Shown piece by piece: positions 1 through 5,676 of a stretch of DNA of 10,619 bases (position 1 is the stretch's first letter; every line of letters starts with the position of its first letter). The notes below the pieces were generated by a model, which worked only from the letters and a program-made list of their open reading frames with translations, had not been told where the DNA came from and did no database searches. The stretch comes from an uncultured Oscillospiraceae bacterium (GTDB taxonomy: Bacteria > Bacillota > Clostridia > Oscillospirales > Oscillospiraceae), in the NCBI GenBank assembly GCA_947630345.1, contig CANRHF010000058.1:1-10619 (forward strand). Direction: 5' to 3'. Position numbers and translations under genes: made by a program.

Positions 1-305
1 CCCAGCACCACCACATAGGCGCACTCGGTTTTGAGATCACCGAACCCGGCCTGGGCGATGAGGCAGCCCGTCCAGACTGCCGCCGCCAGGCCCACGCCGG
101 TGCAGACGCACAAAATGCCAAGTATCCACCGGGCCCAGGCAAACCGTTTTCGGTATACCCAGCACAGGCGGAACAAAAATACAAGCGTCAGGATGCCAAA
201 GAGCACCAGCACCGAAAAACCGTAGCCAAAAGAGATCAGCGGATAGCCGGCTGCCGCCAGGATCAGCGCCAGGACGGCATAAAGGAGCCATTCTTTCTTT
301 TTCAT
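1..305 (-). CDS. YdcF/DUF218-family membrane protein, N-terminal part (cut by window edge)
   Basis: The reading frame is open from an ATG at 305 down to the window edge, giving 101 codons of the N-terminus. The protein starts MKKKEWLLYAVLAL and shows about three hydrophobic segments (roughly residues 5-20, 28-47 and 58-80) separated by a basic loop (YRKRFAWAR). The last visible residues, CAYVVVLG, match the usual start of the DUF218 (YdcF/SanA/ElyC-like) domain, which follows such an N-terminal membrane region in many Firmicutes proteins. Family members are linked to envelope metabolism, but the biochemical role is poorly defined. A GGAGGA site (316-311) lies 5 bases before the ATG. The gene follows the metallophosphoesterase by 13 bases in the same direction and is probably co-transcribed with it. 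The family call rests on the short visible part of the domain and on the topology; the catalytic half is outside the window. Confidence 0.75.
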   Translation of the reverse strand, partial: MKKKEWLLYAVLALILAAAGYPLISFGYGFSVLVLFGILTLVFLFRLCWVYRKRFAWARWILGILCVCTGVGLAAAVWTGCLIAQAGFGDLKTECAYVVVL

Positions 306-318
306 GGAAGTCCTCCGT

Positions 319-1122
319 TTATTTTGAGTACAGGGTCACAATCACCAGCTCCGGGGGATCGTTCACCCGCAGGGGGATGATGCTGTTTCCCAGCCCCCGG
401 CTGACGACCATCACCGCTCCAAATTCCTCGTAGATCCCCGCGTCATACTTGGGGAAAAAGCCCTGGCCGGGGGCAACCAGGCCCCCCAGGAAGGGCAGAC
501 GCACCTGGCCGCCGTGGGCATGGCCGGAGAAGACCAGATCTGCTCCCTGAGCGGCGTAGCCTTCAAAATATTCCGGTCGGTGGGCCAGGAGGATGAGAAA
601 TTCCTTCGTTTCCGGCAGGGTAGGGGAGGGACCGAAGGCCAGGTCCTGAAGGCCGTAGAGGGTCACCTGGTCCGATCCACGGGTCAGGGTCACCGCATGA
701 TTTTCCAGTACCGTCACCCCGGCAGCTAAAAGGCTTTCCCGTAGAACGGGGTAATCGGCAAGGCGGGCCTCATGGTTGCCGGTGACGTAATAGGTTGGGG
801 CAATCTCCACGGCGGCCCGGGCAAAGGAAACCGCCACATCCAAATCCGTATGGATGCTGTCCACCAGGTCGCCGGTCAAAACAATGAGATCGGGCGCGGC
901 CGCCCGGAGCTTTTCCAGAAGCCGGACGTTTCCCGGACCAAATTCCTCGTTGTGCAGGTCCGAAACATGGGCAACGCGAAAACCGTCAAAGCCTGCCGGC
1001 AGGCCCCGAAGGGCCACGGAGTAGGCGCTCACCGTCACCGCCCGGTTTCCCCAGAGGAGCCAGAGCGCCAGCGCCGCCCCAGCGGCGGAAAGGAGCAGCG
1101 GCCGGATCTTTTTCCGGCTCAT
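319..1122 (-). CDS. Membrane-anchored metallophosphoesterase (YkuE/YaeI type)
   Basis: A 267-residue calcineurin-like metallophosphoesterase. The N-terminus has a basic start (MSRKKIR) and one hydrophobic segment (about residues 9-24) that should anchor the enzyme with the catalytic domain outside the membrane. The metal-binding motifs occur in the expected order: D55-L-H57, GDLVD with D85, GNHE with N116-H117, H181 in AHRP, and GHAHGGQ with H201 and H203. The C-terminal SRGLGNSIIPLRVNDPPEL is typical of the YkuE/YaeI group, whose characterised members act on lipid-linked phosphoesters such as UDP-2,3-diacylglucosamine or related envelope lipids; the substrate here is unknown. Its ATG overlaps the stop codon of the upstream hydrolase (ATGA, 1122-1119), and a GGAGGAG lies 11 bases upstream, so translation is probably coupled. 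Length and motifs are complete and nothing looks broken. Confidence 0.93.
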   Translation of the reverse strand: MSRKKIRPLLLSAAGAALALWLLWGNRAVTVSAYSVALRGLPAGFDGFRVAHVSDLHNEEFGPGNVRLLEKLRAAAPDLIVLTGDLVDSIHTDLDVAVSFARAAVEIAPTYYVTGNHEARLADYPVLRESLLAAGVTVLENHAVTLTRGSDQVTLYGLQDLAFGPSPTLPETKEFLILLAHRPEYFEGYAAQGADLVFSGHAHGGQVRLPFLGGLVAPGQGFFPKYDAGIYEEFGAVMVVSRGLGNSIIPLRVNDPPELVIVTLYSK

Positions 1123-2090
1123 AACGCCCGCGCTCCTCCGCAGAGGTACCGGAGCCCGGTGAAAATAGCGGCCATGCCCTTTTCACCCGGAAGATGGCCG
1201 GAGCCTGGAATGACAGTGCAGGTCAGCCGAGGATTTAGCGCCTGGCGGACTAGGGCCTCCACCTGGCGGGTGGAGGTGACGATGTCCGTCTCCCCCTGCA
1301 AGATGTGATAGGGAACGGCAACGTGGCGCAGTTCGCTCTGCAGATCTGCCTTGCTCAGCTCCCGGAGCAGGCTCTTGTTTTTTCCATAGCCGTTCACGGC
1401 GGTGGCCAGCACGTCCCGGAGGCGGTAGTCCGGGCTTTTCAGCAGGCTTCGGAACAGGGGAAAAACAGAGGGCTGGGGGTCGCTGCTGTTTACATAACCT
1501 TCCGTATACTTTCGGACCCAGCGGCTGATCTTCATGGCGTTTTCGGGGGTAAATTCCCCGTAAACGAAGATCTTTTTTATCTGGGTCTTGATTTTGTCCG
1601 GCGCGGTGGATTCCAGAAGGGCGGAAAGGGCGTCCTCCGATTGGAGGACTCGGTGAGAAACCTGTCCATAGGCAACCGCGCCGTCCACAGCCCCGGCATT
1701 CCAGTTGGCCGCCAGCAGACTCAAAATGGAGCCCCAGGACATTCCGAATAGGTACAGCCGGTTTTGGGGAAATTCCTTCTTGAGATACCTGATCAGCTCT
1801 GACGCCATAGCCGCGTAGTCCGCGATGGAAATGTCCGCCGGGAGGGCGGCGTTGTTGGCGCCGCAGCCATACTGGTCCCAGCACACCAGAACGCACCGCT
1901 CCGTGATCTCCGGGAACAGTCCCCGGCAGCCCACGCAGAAGGGGAGGGGACTCCCAGGACCGCCGTGGAGAACCAAAAGGACGGGAAGACCGGCATCCCG
2001 ACCCTCCAGGAGGATCTTTTGCGGATATCCGCCCAGGCTGACAGTCTCCACTCGGGAGATGGCCCGGTCCGGGGACGTTTTCATCGGCAT
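1119..2090 (-). CDS. Alpha/beta hydrolase, proline iminopeptidase-like (S33)
   Basis: A 323-residue alpha/beta hydrolase counted from the ATG at 2090 (321 from the ATG at 2084, which has a better distance to the AAGGAAG site at 2098-2092). The frame is open further upstream to 2171, but that would run into the thrS terminator, so the longer start is rejected. Visible landmarks are the oxyanion loop HGGPGS (residues 42-47), the DQYGCG segment, which resembles the DQRGxG of S33 peptidases with Arg replaced by Tyr, the nucleophile elbow GMSWG with Ser118, Asp269 in QGETD and His299 in GSGHLPG. This is the complete Ser-Asp-His triad order of prolyl aminopeptidase-like hydrolases. The exact substrate (N-terminal proline peptides, amides or esters) cannot be read from the sequence. 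It heads a run with the metallophosphoesterase and the YdcF-like gene. A TATTAT sequence (2111-2106) could be a -10 element, but I see no convincing -35. Confidence 0.85.
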   Translation of the reverse strand: MPMKTSPDRAISRVETVSLGGYPQKILLEGRDAGLPVLLVLHGGPGSPLPFCVGCRGLFPEITERCVLVCWDQYGCGANNAALPADISIADYAAMASELIRYLKKEFPQNRLYLFGMSWGSILSLLAANWNAGAVDGAVAYGQVSHRVLQSEDALSALLESTAPDKIKTQIKKIFVYGEFTPENAMKISRWVRKYTEGYVNSSDPQPSVFPLFRSLLKSPDYRLRDVLATAVNGYGKNKSLLRELSKADLQSELRHVAVPYHILQGETDIVTSTRQVEALVRQALNPRLTCTVIPGSGHLPGEKGMAAIFTGLRYLCGGARAL

Positions 2091-2137
2091 CGCTTCCTTT
2101 TGCCTATAATAAAGCCATTCTACTATACAAATATGAA

Positions 2138-2176
2138 TGAAATAAGACCGCTGTGCGCCAAAGCGGCGCACAGCGG
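2138..2176 (-). terminator. Intrinsic terminator of thrS
   Basis: A perfect 12-base-pair stem (2176-2165 with 2159-2148, arms CCGCTGTGCGCC and its complement) with a 5-base loop. On the minus strand it is followed by TCTTATTTC. It starts 18 bases after the thrS stop codon and lies before the hydrolase start, so it separates thrS from the downstream minus-strand genes. Confidence 0.88.
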
Positions 2177-2194
2177 CGGGAATTTACACTTTCT

Positions 2195-3955
2195 TTACAC
2201 TCTCCGGCTCATTTCCCGGATCTCGGTCAGGCACTTGGACAGGAAGTCCTCCAAAGGCACAGCCCCCTCGTCCCCGCCGGAGCGGGTGCGGACGGCCACG
2301 GTGCCCTCCTGGGCCTCCCGGTCGCCCACGACCAGCATATAGGGGATCTTCTGACCCTGGGCCTCCCGGATCTTGTAGCCCAGCTTCTCGGAGCGGTAGT
2401 CGCCCTCCACCCGGATGCCTGCCTCATCCAGCTTCCGGACCACCTCCCGGGCGTATTCGTGGGCACGGTCGGTGATGGGCAGCACCTTGACCTGAACAGG
2501 GGAGAGCCAAAGGGGGAAGGCGCCGGCGAAATGCTCGGTAATGACACCGATGAACCGCTCGATGGAGCCCAGCAGCGCGCGGTGAATCATGACGGGACGG
2601 TGCTTCTCCCCATCCTCGCCCACATATTCCAGCTCAAACCGCTCCGGCATCTGGAAGTCCAGCTGGATGGTGCCGCACTGCCAGGTCCGTCCCAGGGAAT
2701 CCGCCAGGTGGAAGTCCAGCTTGGGGCCGTAGAACGCGCCGTCGCCCTCGTTGATGGTGAAGTCCTTGCCCATCTCCTGAATGGCGGTCTGGAGGGTCTC
2801 TTCGGCGTAGCGCCACACCGCCTCGTCGCCCATGTGGTCCTCGGGCATGGTGGAAAGCTCGATCTGATAGCTCAGGCCGAAGGTGGAGTAGATCTCATCA
2901 AACAGCTTGACCACGTTCTTGATCTCGTCCTTCATCTGGGCGGGGGTCATGAAAATGTGGGCGTCGTCCTGGGTGAAACACCGGACCCGGAACAGGCCGT
3001 GAAGCGCCCCGGACAGCTCGTGGCGATGGACCAGGCCCAGCTCCGCCATCCGCAGGGGCAGATCCCGGTAGGAATGGGGCTCGTTCTTGTACACCAGCAT
3101 CCCGCCGGGGCAGTTCATGGGCTTGACCGCATAGTCCACGTCGTCGATCACCGTGGTGTACATATTGTTCTTATAGTGGTCCCAGTGTCCGCTGCGGTGC
3201 CAAAGCTCCTGGTTTAGAATGATGGGCGTGGAGATCTCCACATAGCCGTACCGCTTGTGGCACTTGCGCCAGTAGTCCAGCAGGGTGTTGCGCAGCACCA
3301 TGCCCTTGGGCAGGAAGAAGGGGAATCCGGGGCCCTCGTCCGCCAGCATGAACAGACCCAGCTCCTTGCCCAGCTTCCGGTGGTCCCGCTTCTTGGCCTC
3401 CTCAATGCGCTGCAAGTAGGCCTCCAGCTCCTCCTTCTTGGGGAAGGCGATGCCGTAGATCCGCTGGAGCATTTTCCGCTTGCTGTCGCCCCGCCAGTAG
3501 GCGCCGCAGGAGCTGGTCAGCTTGATGGCGTTGCCCTTGACCCGGCCGGTGGAGTCCAAGTGAGGACCGGCGCACAGGTCGGTAAACTCCCCCTGGGTGT
3601 AGAAGGAGATCACGGCGTCCAGGGGCAGGTCCTGGATCAGCTCTACCTTGTAAGGCTCCTCCCGGCCCTCCATATAGGCGATGGCCTCCTCCCGGGGCTT
3701 CTCCGTGCGGACCAGGGGCAGCCGCTCCTTGCAGATTTTCTTCATCTCCGCTTCGATTTTCTCCAGGTGCTCCGGGGTGATGGTGAAGGGGGCGTCGAAG
3801 TCGTAGTACCAGCCCTCGTCGATGGCGGGGCCGATAGCCAGCTTGACCTCGGGCCACAGCCGCTTCACGGCCTGGGCCATGATGTGGGAGCAGGTGTGCC
3901 AGTAGGTCTTCCGGTACTCGGGGTTTTCAAAGGTGTATTGGTTTTCTTCGCTCAT
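2195..3955 (-). CDS. thrS: Threonyl-tRNA synthetase without TGS domain
   Basis: Charges tRNA-Thr with threonine in the cytoplasm. The start is the ATG at 3955 (MSEENQY), preceded by AAAGGAGGG at a 7-base distance; the frame extends upstream to 4036, but that part lies in the T-box terminator. The protein is 586 residues, against about 640 in the Escherichia coli enzyme. The missing part is the N-terminal TGS domain of roughly 50-60 residues: the editing domain's HTCSH motif is already at residues 20-24. The rest is complete. It has the editing-site DLCAGPH (C128, H132), class II motif 2 (around HRHELSGALHG and FTQDDAH), motif 3 (around IHRALLGSIERF) and a C-terminal anticodon-binding domain from about residue 485. 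The zinc ligands C282, H333 and H458 are spaced 51 and 125 apart, nearly identical to the E. coli C334/H385/H511. Expression is controlled by the T-box leader upstream. Confidence 0.97.
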   Translation of the reverse strand: MSEENQYTFENPEYRKTYWHTCSHIMAQAVKRLWPEVKLAIGPAIDEGWYYDFDAPFTITPEHLEKIEAEMKKICKERLPLVRTEKPREEAIAYMEGREEPYKVELIQDLPLDAVISFYTQGEFTDLCAGPHLDSTGRVKGNAIKLTSSCGAYWRGDSKRKMLQRIYGIAFPKKEELEAYLQRIEEAKKRDHRKLGKELGLFMLADEGPGFPFFLPKGMVLRNTLLDYWRKCHKRYGYVEISTPIILNQELWHRSGHWDHYKNNMYTTVIDDVDYAVKPMNCPGGMLVYKNEPHSYRDLPLRMAELGLVHRHELSGALHGLFRVRCFTQDDAHIFMTPAQMKDEIKNVVKLFDEIYSTFGLSYQIELSTMPEDHMGDEAVWRYAEETLQTAIQEMGKDFTINEGDGAFYGPKLDFHLADSLGRTWQCGTIQLDFQMPERFELEYVGEDGEKHRPVMIHRALLGSIERFIGVITEHFAGAFPLWLSPVQVKVLPITDRAHEYAREVVRKLDEAGIRVEGDYRSEKLGYKIREAQGQKIPYMLVVGDREAQEGTVAVRTRSGGDEGAVPLEDFLSKCLTEIREMSRRV

Positions 3956-3962
3956 GGGTATA

Positions 3963-3971
3963 CCCTCCTTT
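3963..3971 (-). promoter_or_regulatory. Ribosome binding site that fixes the thrS start
   Basis: AAAGGAGGG, 7 bases upstream of the ATG at 3955. It selects this start over the upstream ATG at 4036, which lies inside the leader. Confidence 0.9.
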
Positions 3972-3983
3972 AAATTTGGGGCA

Positions 3984-4020
3984 GACAAAAATCCCACCCC
4001 TGAAAATTCAGGGGTGGGAT
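3984..4020 (-). terminator. Regulated terminator of the thrS T-box leader
   Basis: A stem of about 13 base pairs formed by 4020-4008 and 4003-3991 with a short AATT-type loop, followed by TTTTTGTC on the minus strand. It ends shortly before the thrS ribosome site, as expected for a T-box attenuator. Confidence 0.9.
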
Positions 4021-4222
4021 ACAGACTGTATTCCACGGTTCCACCCTGGTTGCGGCCAAGCGGCCGCCGCTCATTGGACGCTGTAACGGGCGCGCCCGTC
4101 CCGGCATTTCCGCCGGAAGGCTCGGAAGTGGTGTCCCCGGGGCCGGCGTCAGGACCATTTCACCAACAGGTCCCTCTCTGAGGAAGCGGCATCCGGATCG
4201 GTCTTCGTCAAGGCCTTTTCGT
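3991..4222 (-). promoter_or_regulatory. T-box riboswitch leader (threonine) of thrS
   Basis: A tRNA-sensing leader that lets transcription continue when uncharged tRNA-Thr pairs with it. The diagnostic T-box sequence AGGGTGGAACCGTGG is at 4047-4033 on the minus strand. It is followed by an intrinsic terminator at 4020-3991 (arms ATCCCACCCCTGA and its complement, AT-rich loop, then TTTTT), which competes with the antiterminator. Upstream are Stem I landmarks: AGAGAG near 4180-4171, a GGACC/GGTCC stem enclosing TGTTGGTGAAA (about 4171-4151), and a candidate specifier ACC (4132-4130) in GGACACCACTTCC. ACC is a threonine codon, in keeping with the downstream gene; ACA, also threonine, overlaps it, so the exact specifier is an inference. 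Confidence 0.92.
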
Positions 4223-4229
4223 TGACATC

Positions 4230-4258
4230 AATTTATCACAAAATGGAGCCAATGTCAA
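4230..4258 (-). promoter_or_regulatory. Sigma-A promoter of thrS
   Basis: TTGACA (4258-4253), a 17-base spacer, then TAAATT (4235-4230) on the minus strand. Transcription should start near 4223, just before the first T-box stem. Confidence 0.82.
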
Positions 4259-4372
4259 TCCCAGCCGCAAAAAAAGACGGCAAATTGGTGTCAGCTTCAA
4301 AATTTTTACCCCTTTTGGGAGGAAATAGGGGAAATCAGTTTCCATAATAACGATTCCGTAAAAGATTTTATA

Positions 4373-4401
4373 GTTAACATAATGCTTTTTATTATGTTAA
4401 C
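4373..4401. repeat. Perfect 11-base inverted repeat around GTTAAC
   Basis: GTTAACATAAT at 4373-4383 and its exact reverse complement ATTATGTTAAC at 4391-4401, separated by 7 bases (GCTTTTT). The centres of the two GTTAAC cores are 23 bases apart, about two helical turns, which suits a dimeric DNA-binding protein. It could also form a hairpin in RNA. It lies about 170 bases upstream of the promoter of the 3D-domain gene. Confidence 0.85.
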
Positions 4402-4422
4402 AAATGTCATTTTTTCTACAAG

Positions 4423-4478
4423 ATATTGGGTTTTCCACCATTTTTCAAAACCAATATTCCTGTTTTTTAATGGAATAT
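4423..4478. repeat. Two adjoining imperfect/perfect inverted repeats
   Basis: ATATTGGGTTTT (4423-4434) faces AAAACCAATAT (4447-4457) with one extra G. The right arm is shared with a second repeat, ATATTCC (4454-4460) facing GGAATAT (4472-4478). Together they give a chained, mutually exclusive hairpin pattern in AT-rich DNA. The function is unknown. Confidence 0.6.
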
Positions 4479-4500
4479 AGTTAACATAAAAATATTAACA
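4476..4500. repeat. Second copy of TATAGTTAACATAA, in a near-palindrome
   Basis: The 14-base string TATAGTTAACATAA at 4476-4489 repeats 4369-4382 exactly, 107 bases apart. Here it forms a tighter near-palindrome, GTTAACAT-AAAA-ATATTAAC (4480-4499, 7 of 8 pairs). Four TTAACA hexamers lie in 4374-4500 (4374, 4397, 4481 and 4495). Confidence 0.75.
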
Positions 4501-4545
4501 GAAATACGAAAAAGTTGTCGGATCCCCGAATTTTGCAAAAAAGAC

Positions 4546-4573
4546 TTGACTTTTTGGAATTAAATGTTATAAT
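4546..4573 (+). promoter_or_regulatory. Sigma-A promoter of the 3D-domain protein gene
   Basis: TTGACT (4546-4551), a 16-base spacer, then a perfect TATAAT (4568-4573). Transcription should start near 4580, leaving a 5' untranslated region of about 90 bases. Confidence 0.88.
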
Positions 4574-4601
4574 AAGCATACAAATTCCATTGGGAGAAGA
4601 A

Positions 4602-4631
4602 TTTGTTACTATTTGATACCGATTTTGATAC
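4602..4631 (+). repeat. Three short direct repeats TTTGWTAC in the 5' leader
   Basis: TTTGTTAC (4602-4609), TTTGATAC (4612-4619) and TTTGATAC (4624-4631), at 10- and 12-base periods, i.e. about one helical turn. They lie downstream of the predicted transcription start and upstream of the ribosome site of the 3D-domain gene, where a bound repressor or RNA-binding factor could act. Confidence 0.55.
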
Positions 4632-4671
4632 TTTTTCTCGAGCGAATTTCTGTGAAAGGAGGTAGCTTCCC

Positions 4672-5598
4672 ATGCAGACAAGCACACGATCTAGAAAGAG
4701 AAATTTTCCCCTTTTCCGCACAATGGCACTGCTCGTTCCCATTCTGATCGCAGTGGTATTGATGTCCCAGACGGTTTTCGCCCAATATACATATGTGATT
4801 ACGGACGGCACCCGGGTGCTGGTTCATACCACCTCTGCCACCGACCTGAACGCGGTACTCAATGAGGCCGGGCTGAAGCTGAATGCGGATGATACCTTTA
4901 CCACGCAGAGAGGCGACGGTATTTCCGAGATCACGGTCCAGCGGGGCCGCAGCGCGGAGTACGGCACGCAGGTGGAGCAGGAGCAGGTGGCCCGTGTGGA
5001 GACCTACACCACCAGCATCCCCCACAGCGTGACCTACTATCACGATCCCAACCTGCCTACCGGCGTTCAGGAGGTTTTGACCAAGGGCGTCAACGGCGAG
5101 TTGCTCTGCACCGCCAACGTGGTCTACTCCGGCGGAAAGGAAACCAGCCGCACAGTCCTGTCCCAGACCGTGGTGAAAAGCCCGGTGGAGGAGGTCATCG
5201 CCATCGGCACCGGTTCTGCCGGGCAATCCGTCCAGGGCGTGGACTCTCTGACCATTAAGGACGGCTTTATCTACACCGCCAACGGAGAGGTCCTGTCCTA
5301 CACAGGCACCCTGCGGGTCCTGGCCACGGCCTACACCTGTGAGGGCGATCCCACCCCGCCGCCCACCGCCACCGGTACGCAGGCCCGGGAGGGCGCCATC
5401 GCCGTTGACCCCAGGGTAATTCCCTACGGCACCCGGATGTTCATCGTCACTGAGGACGGGCAGTACATCTACGGCGTTGCCACGGCGGAAGACTGCGGCG
5501 GCCTGATCCAGGGCAACCGGGTGGACCTGTACTACGACACCGAAGAGGAGTGCGTCGCCTTCGGCGCCCGCTGGTGCACCATCTACATTTTGGGCTGA
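4672..5598 (+). CDS. Secreted/anchored DUF348-G5-3D domain protein (YabE-like, probable peptidoglycan-active enzyme)
   Basis: A 308-residue exported protein. Residues 1-15 are basic, residues 17-37 are hydrophobic and end in VFAQ, so this is a signal peptide or membrane anchor. The mature part has a DUF348-like segment (about 40-90), a G5 domain (about 105-180) and a C-terminal 3D domain (about 214-308). The 3D domain is named for three aspartates, visible as D246 (AVDPRVIPYGT), D274 (AEDCGG, where DTGG is usual) and D285 (GNRVDLYYD). This fold is shared with MltA-type lytic transglycosylases and with Rpf/Sps stationary-phase proteins, which suggests peptidoglycan cleavage at the cell surface. 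In Bacillus subtilis the related yabE lies just before rnmV and ksgA; here rsmA follows directly. The start has AAAGGAGG 10-12 bases upstream. The gene has its own promoter and terminator. Confidence 0.92.
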   Translation: MQTSTRSRKRNFPLFRTMALLVPILIAVVLMSQTVFAQYTYVITDGTRVLVHTTSATDLNAVLNEAGLKLNADDTFTTQRGDGISEITVQRGRSAEYGTQVEQEQVARVETYTTSIPHSVTYYHDPNLPTGVQEVLTKGVNGELLCTANVVYSGGKETSRTVLSQTVVKSPVEEVIAIGTGSAGQSVQGVDSLTIKDGFIYTANGEVLSYTGTLRVLATAYTCEGDPTPPPTATGTQAREGAIAVDPRVIPYGTRMFIVTEDGQYIYGVATAEDCGGLIQGNRVDLYYDTEEECVAFGARWCTIYILG

Positions 5599-5604
5599 TT
5601 TGGG

Positions 5605-5633
5605 TTGCAAAACCGAATCCTTTCTGGTACAAT
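5605..5633 (+). promoter_or_regulatory. Probable rsmA promoter overlapping the upstream terminator
   Basis: TTGCAA (5605-5610), a 17-base spacer, then TACAAT (5628-5633) preceded by TG in the extended -10 position (5625-5626). The -10 lies in the 5' arm of the terminator hairpin at 5624-5655. The predicted start near 5640 is in the hairpin loop, so this transcript would lack the 5' arm and could not form the terminator. Confidence 0.7.
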
Positions 5634-5663
5634 GGCCGAAAGACCATTGTACCAGATTTTTTT
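5624..5663 (+). terminator. Intrinsic terminator after the 3D-domain gene
   Basis: A perfect 12-base-pair stem, CTGGTACAATGG (5624-5635) with CCATTGTACCAG (5644-5655), an 8-base loop and a tail ATTTTTTT (5656-5663). Only 13 bases separate the tail from the rsmA ATG, so no separate promoter fits between them. Confidence 0.9.
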
Positions 5664-5676
5664 GAGAGGACAGCTT

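Larger units (their letters stand above)
4259..4545. other. AT-rich divergent intergenic region, no gene seen
   Basis: About 290 bases between the thrS promoter and the promoter of the 3D-domain gene. It is much more AT-rich than the flanking coding DNA. I see no credible coding frame with a ribosome site. It holds a series of inverted repeats listed separately (4369-4500). Confidence 0.75.

Noticed and set aside
2091..2171. Longer start of the alpha/beta hydrolase at 2171
   Set aside because: The extension runs through the thrS terminator stem and the added residues are not family-like; the starts at 2090/2084 follow a ribosome site.
2153..3217. A 354-codon plus-strand frame opposite thrS
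   Set aside because: It is the reverse-frame shadow of a conserved thrS, has no ribosome site or domain, and begins inside the thrS terminator.
4373..4402. BirA-type biotin operator
   Set aside because: The GTTAAC core spacing is similar, but the inner CC/GG bases of BirA boxes are absent and neither flanking gene is linked to biotin.
4374..4500. Canonical WalR (TGTWAH-N5-TGTWAH) or PhoP box
   Set aside because: TTAACA/TGTTAA hexamers occur, but no pair has the required 5-base spacing in direct orientation.
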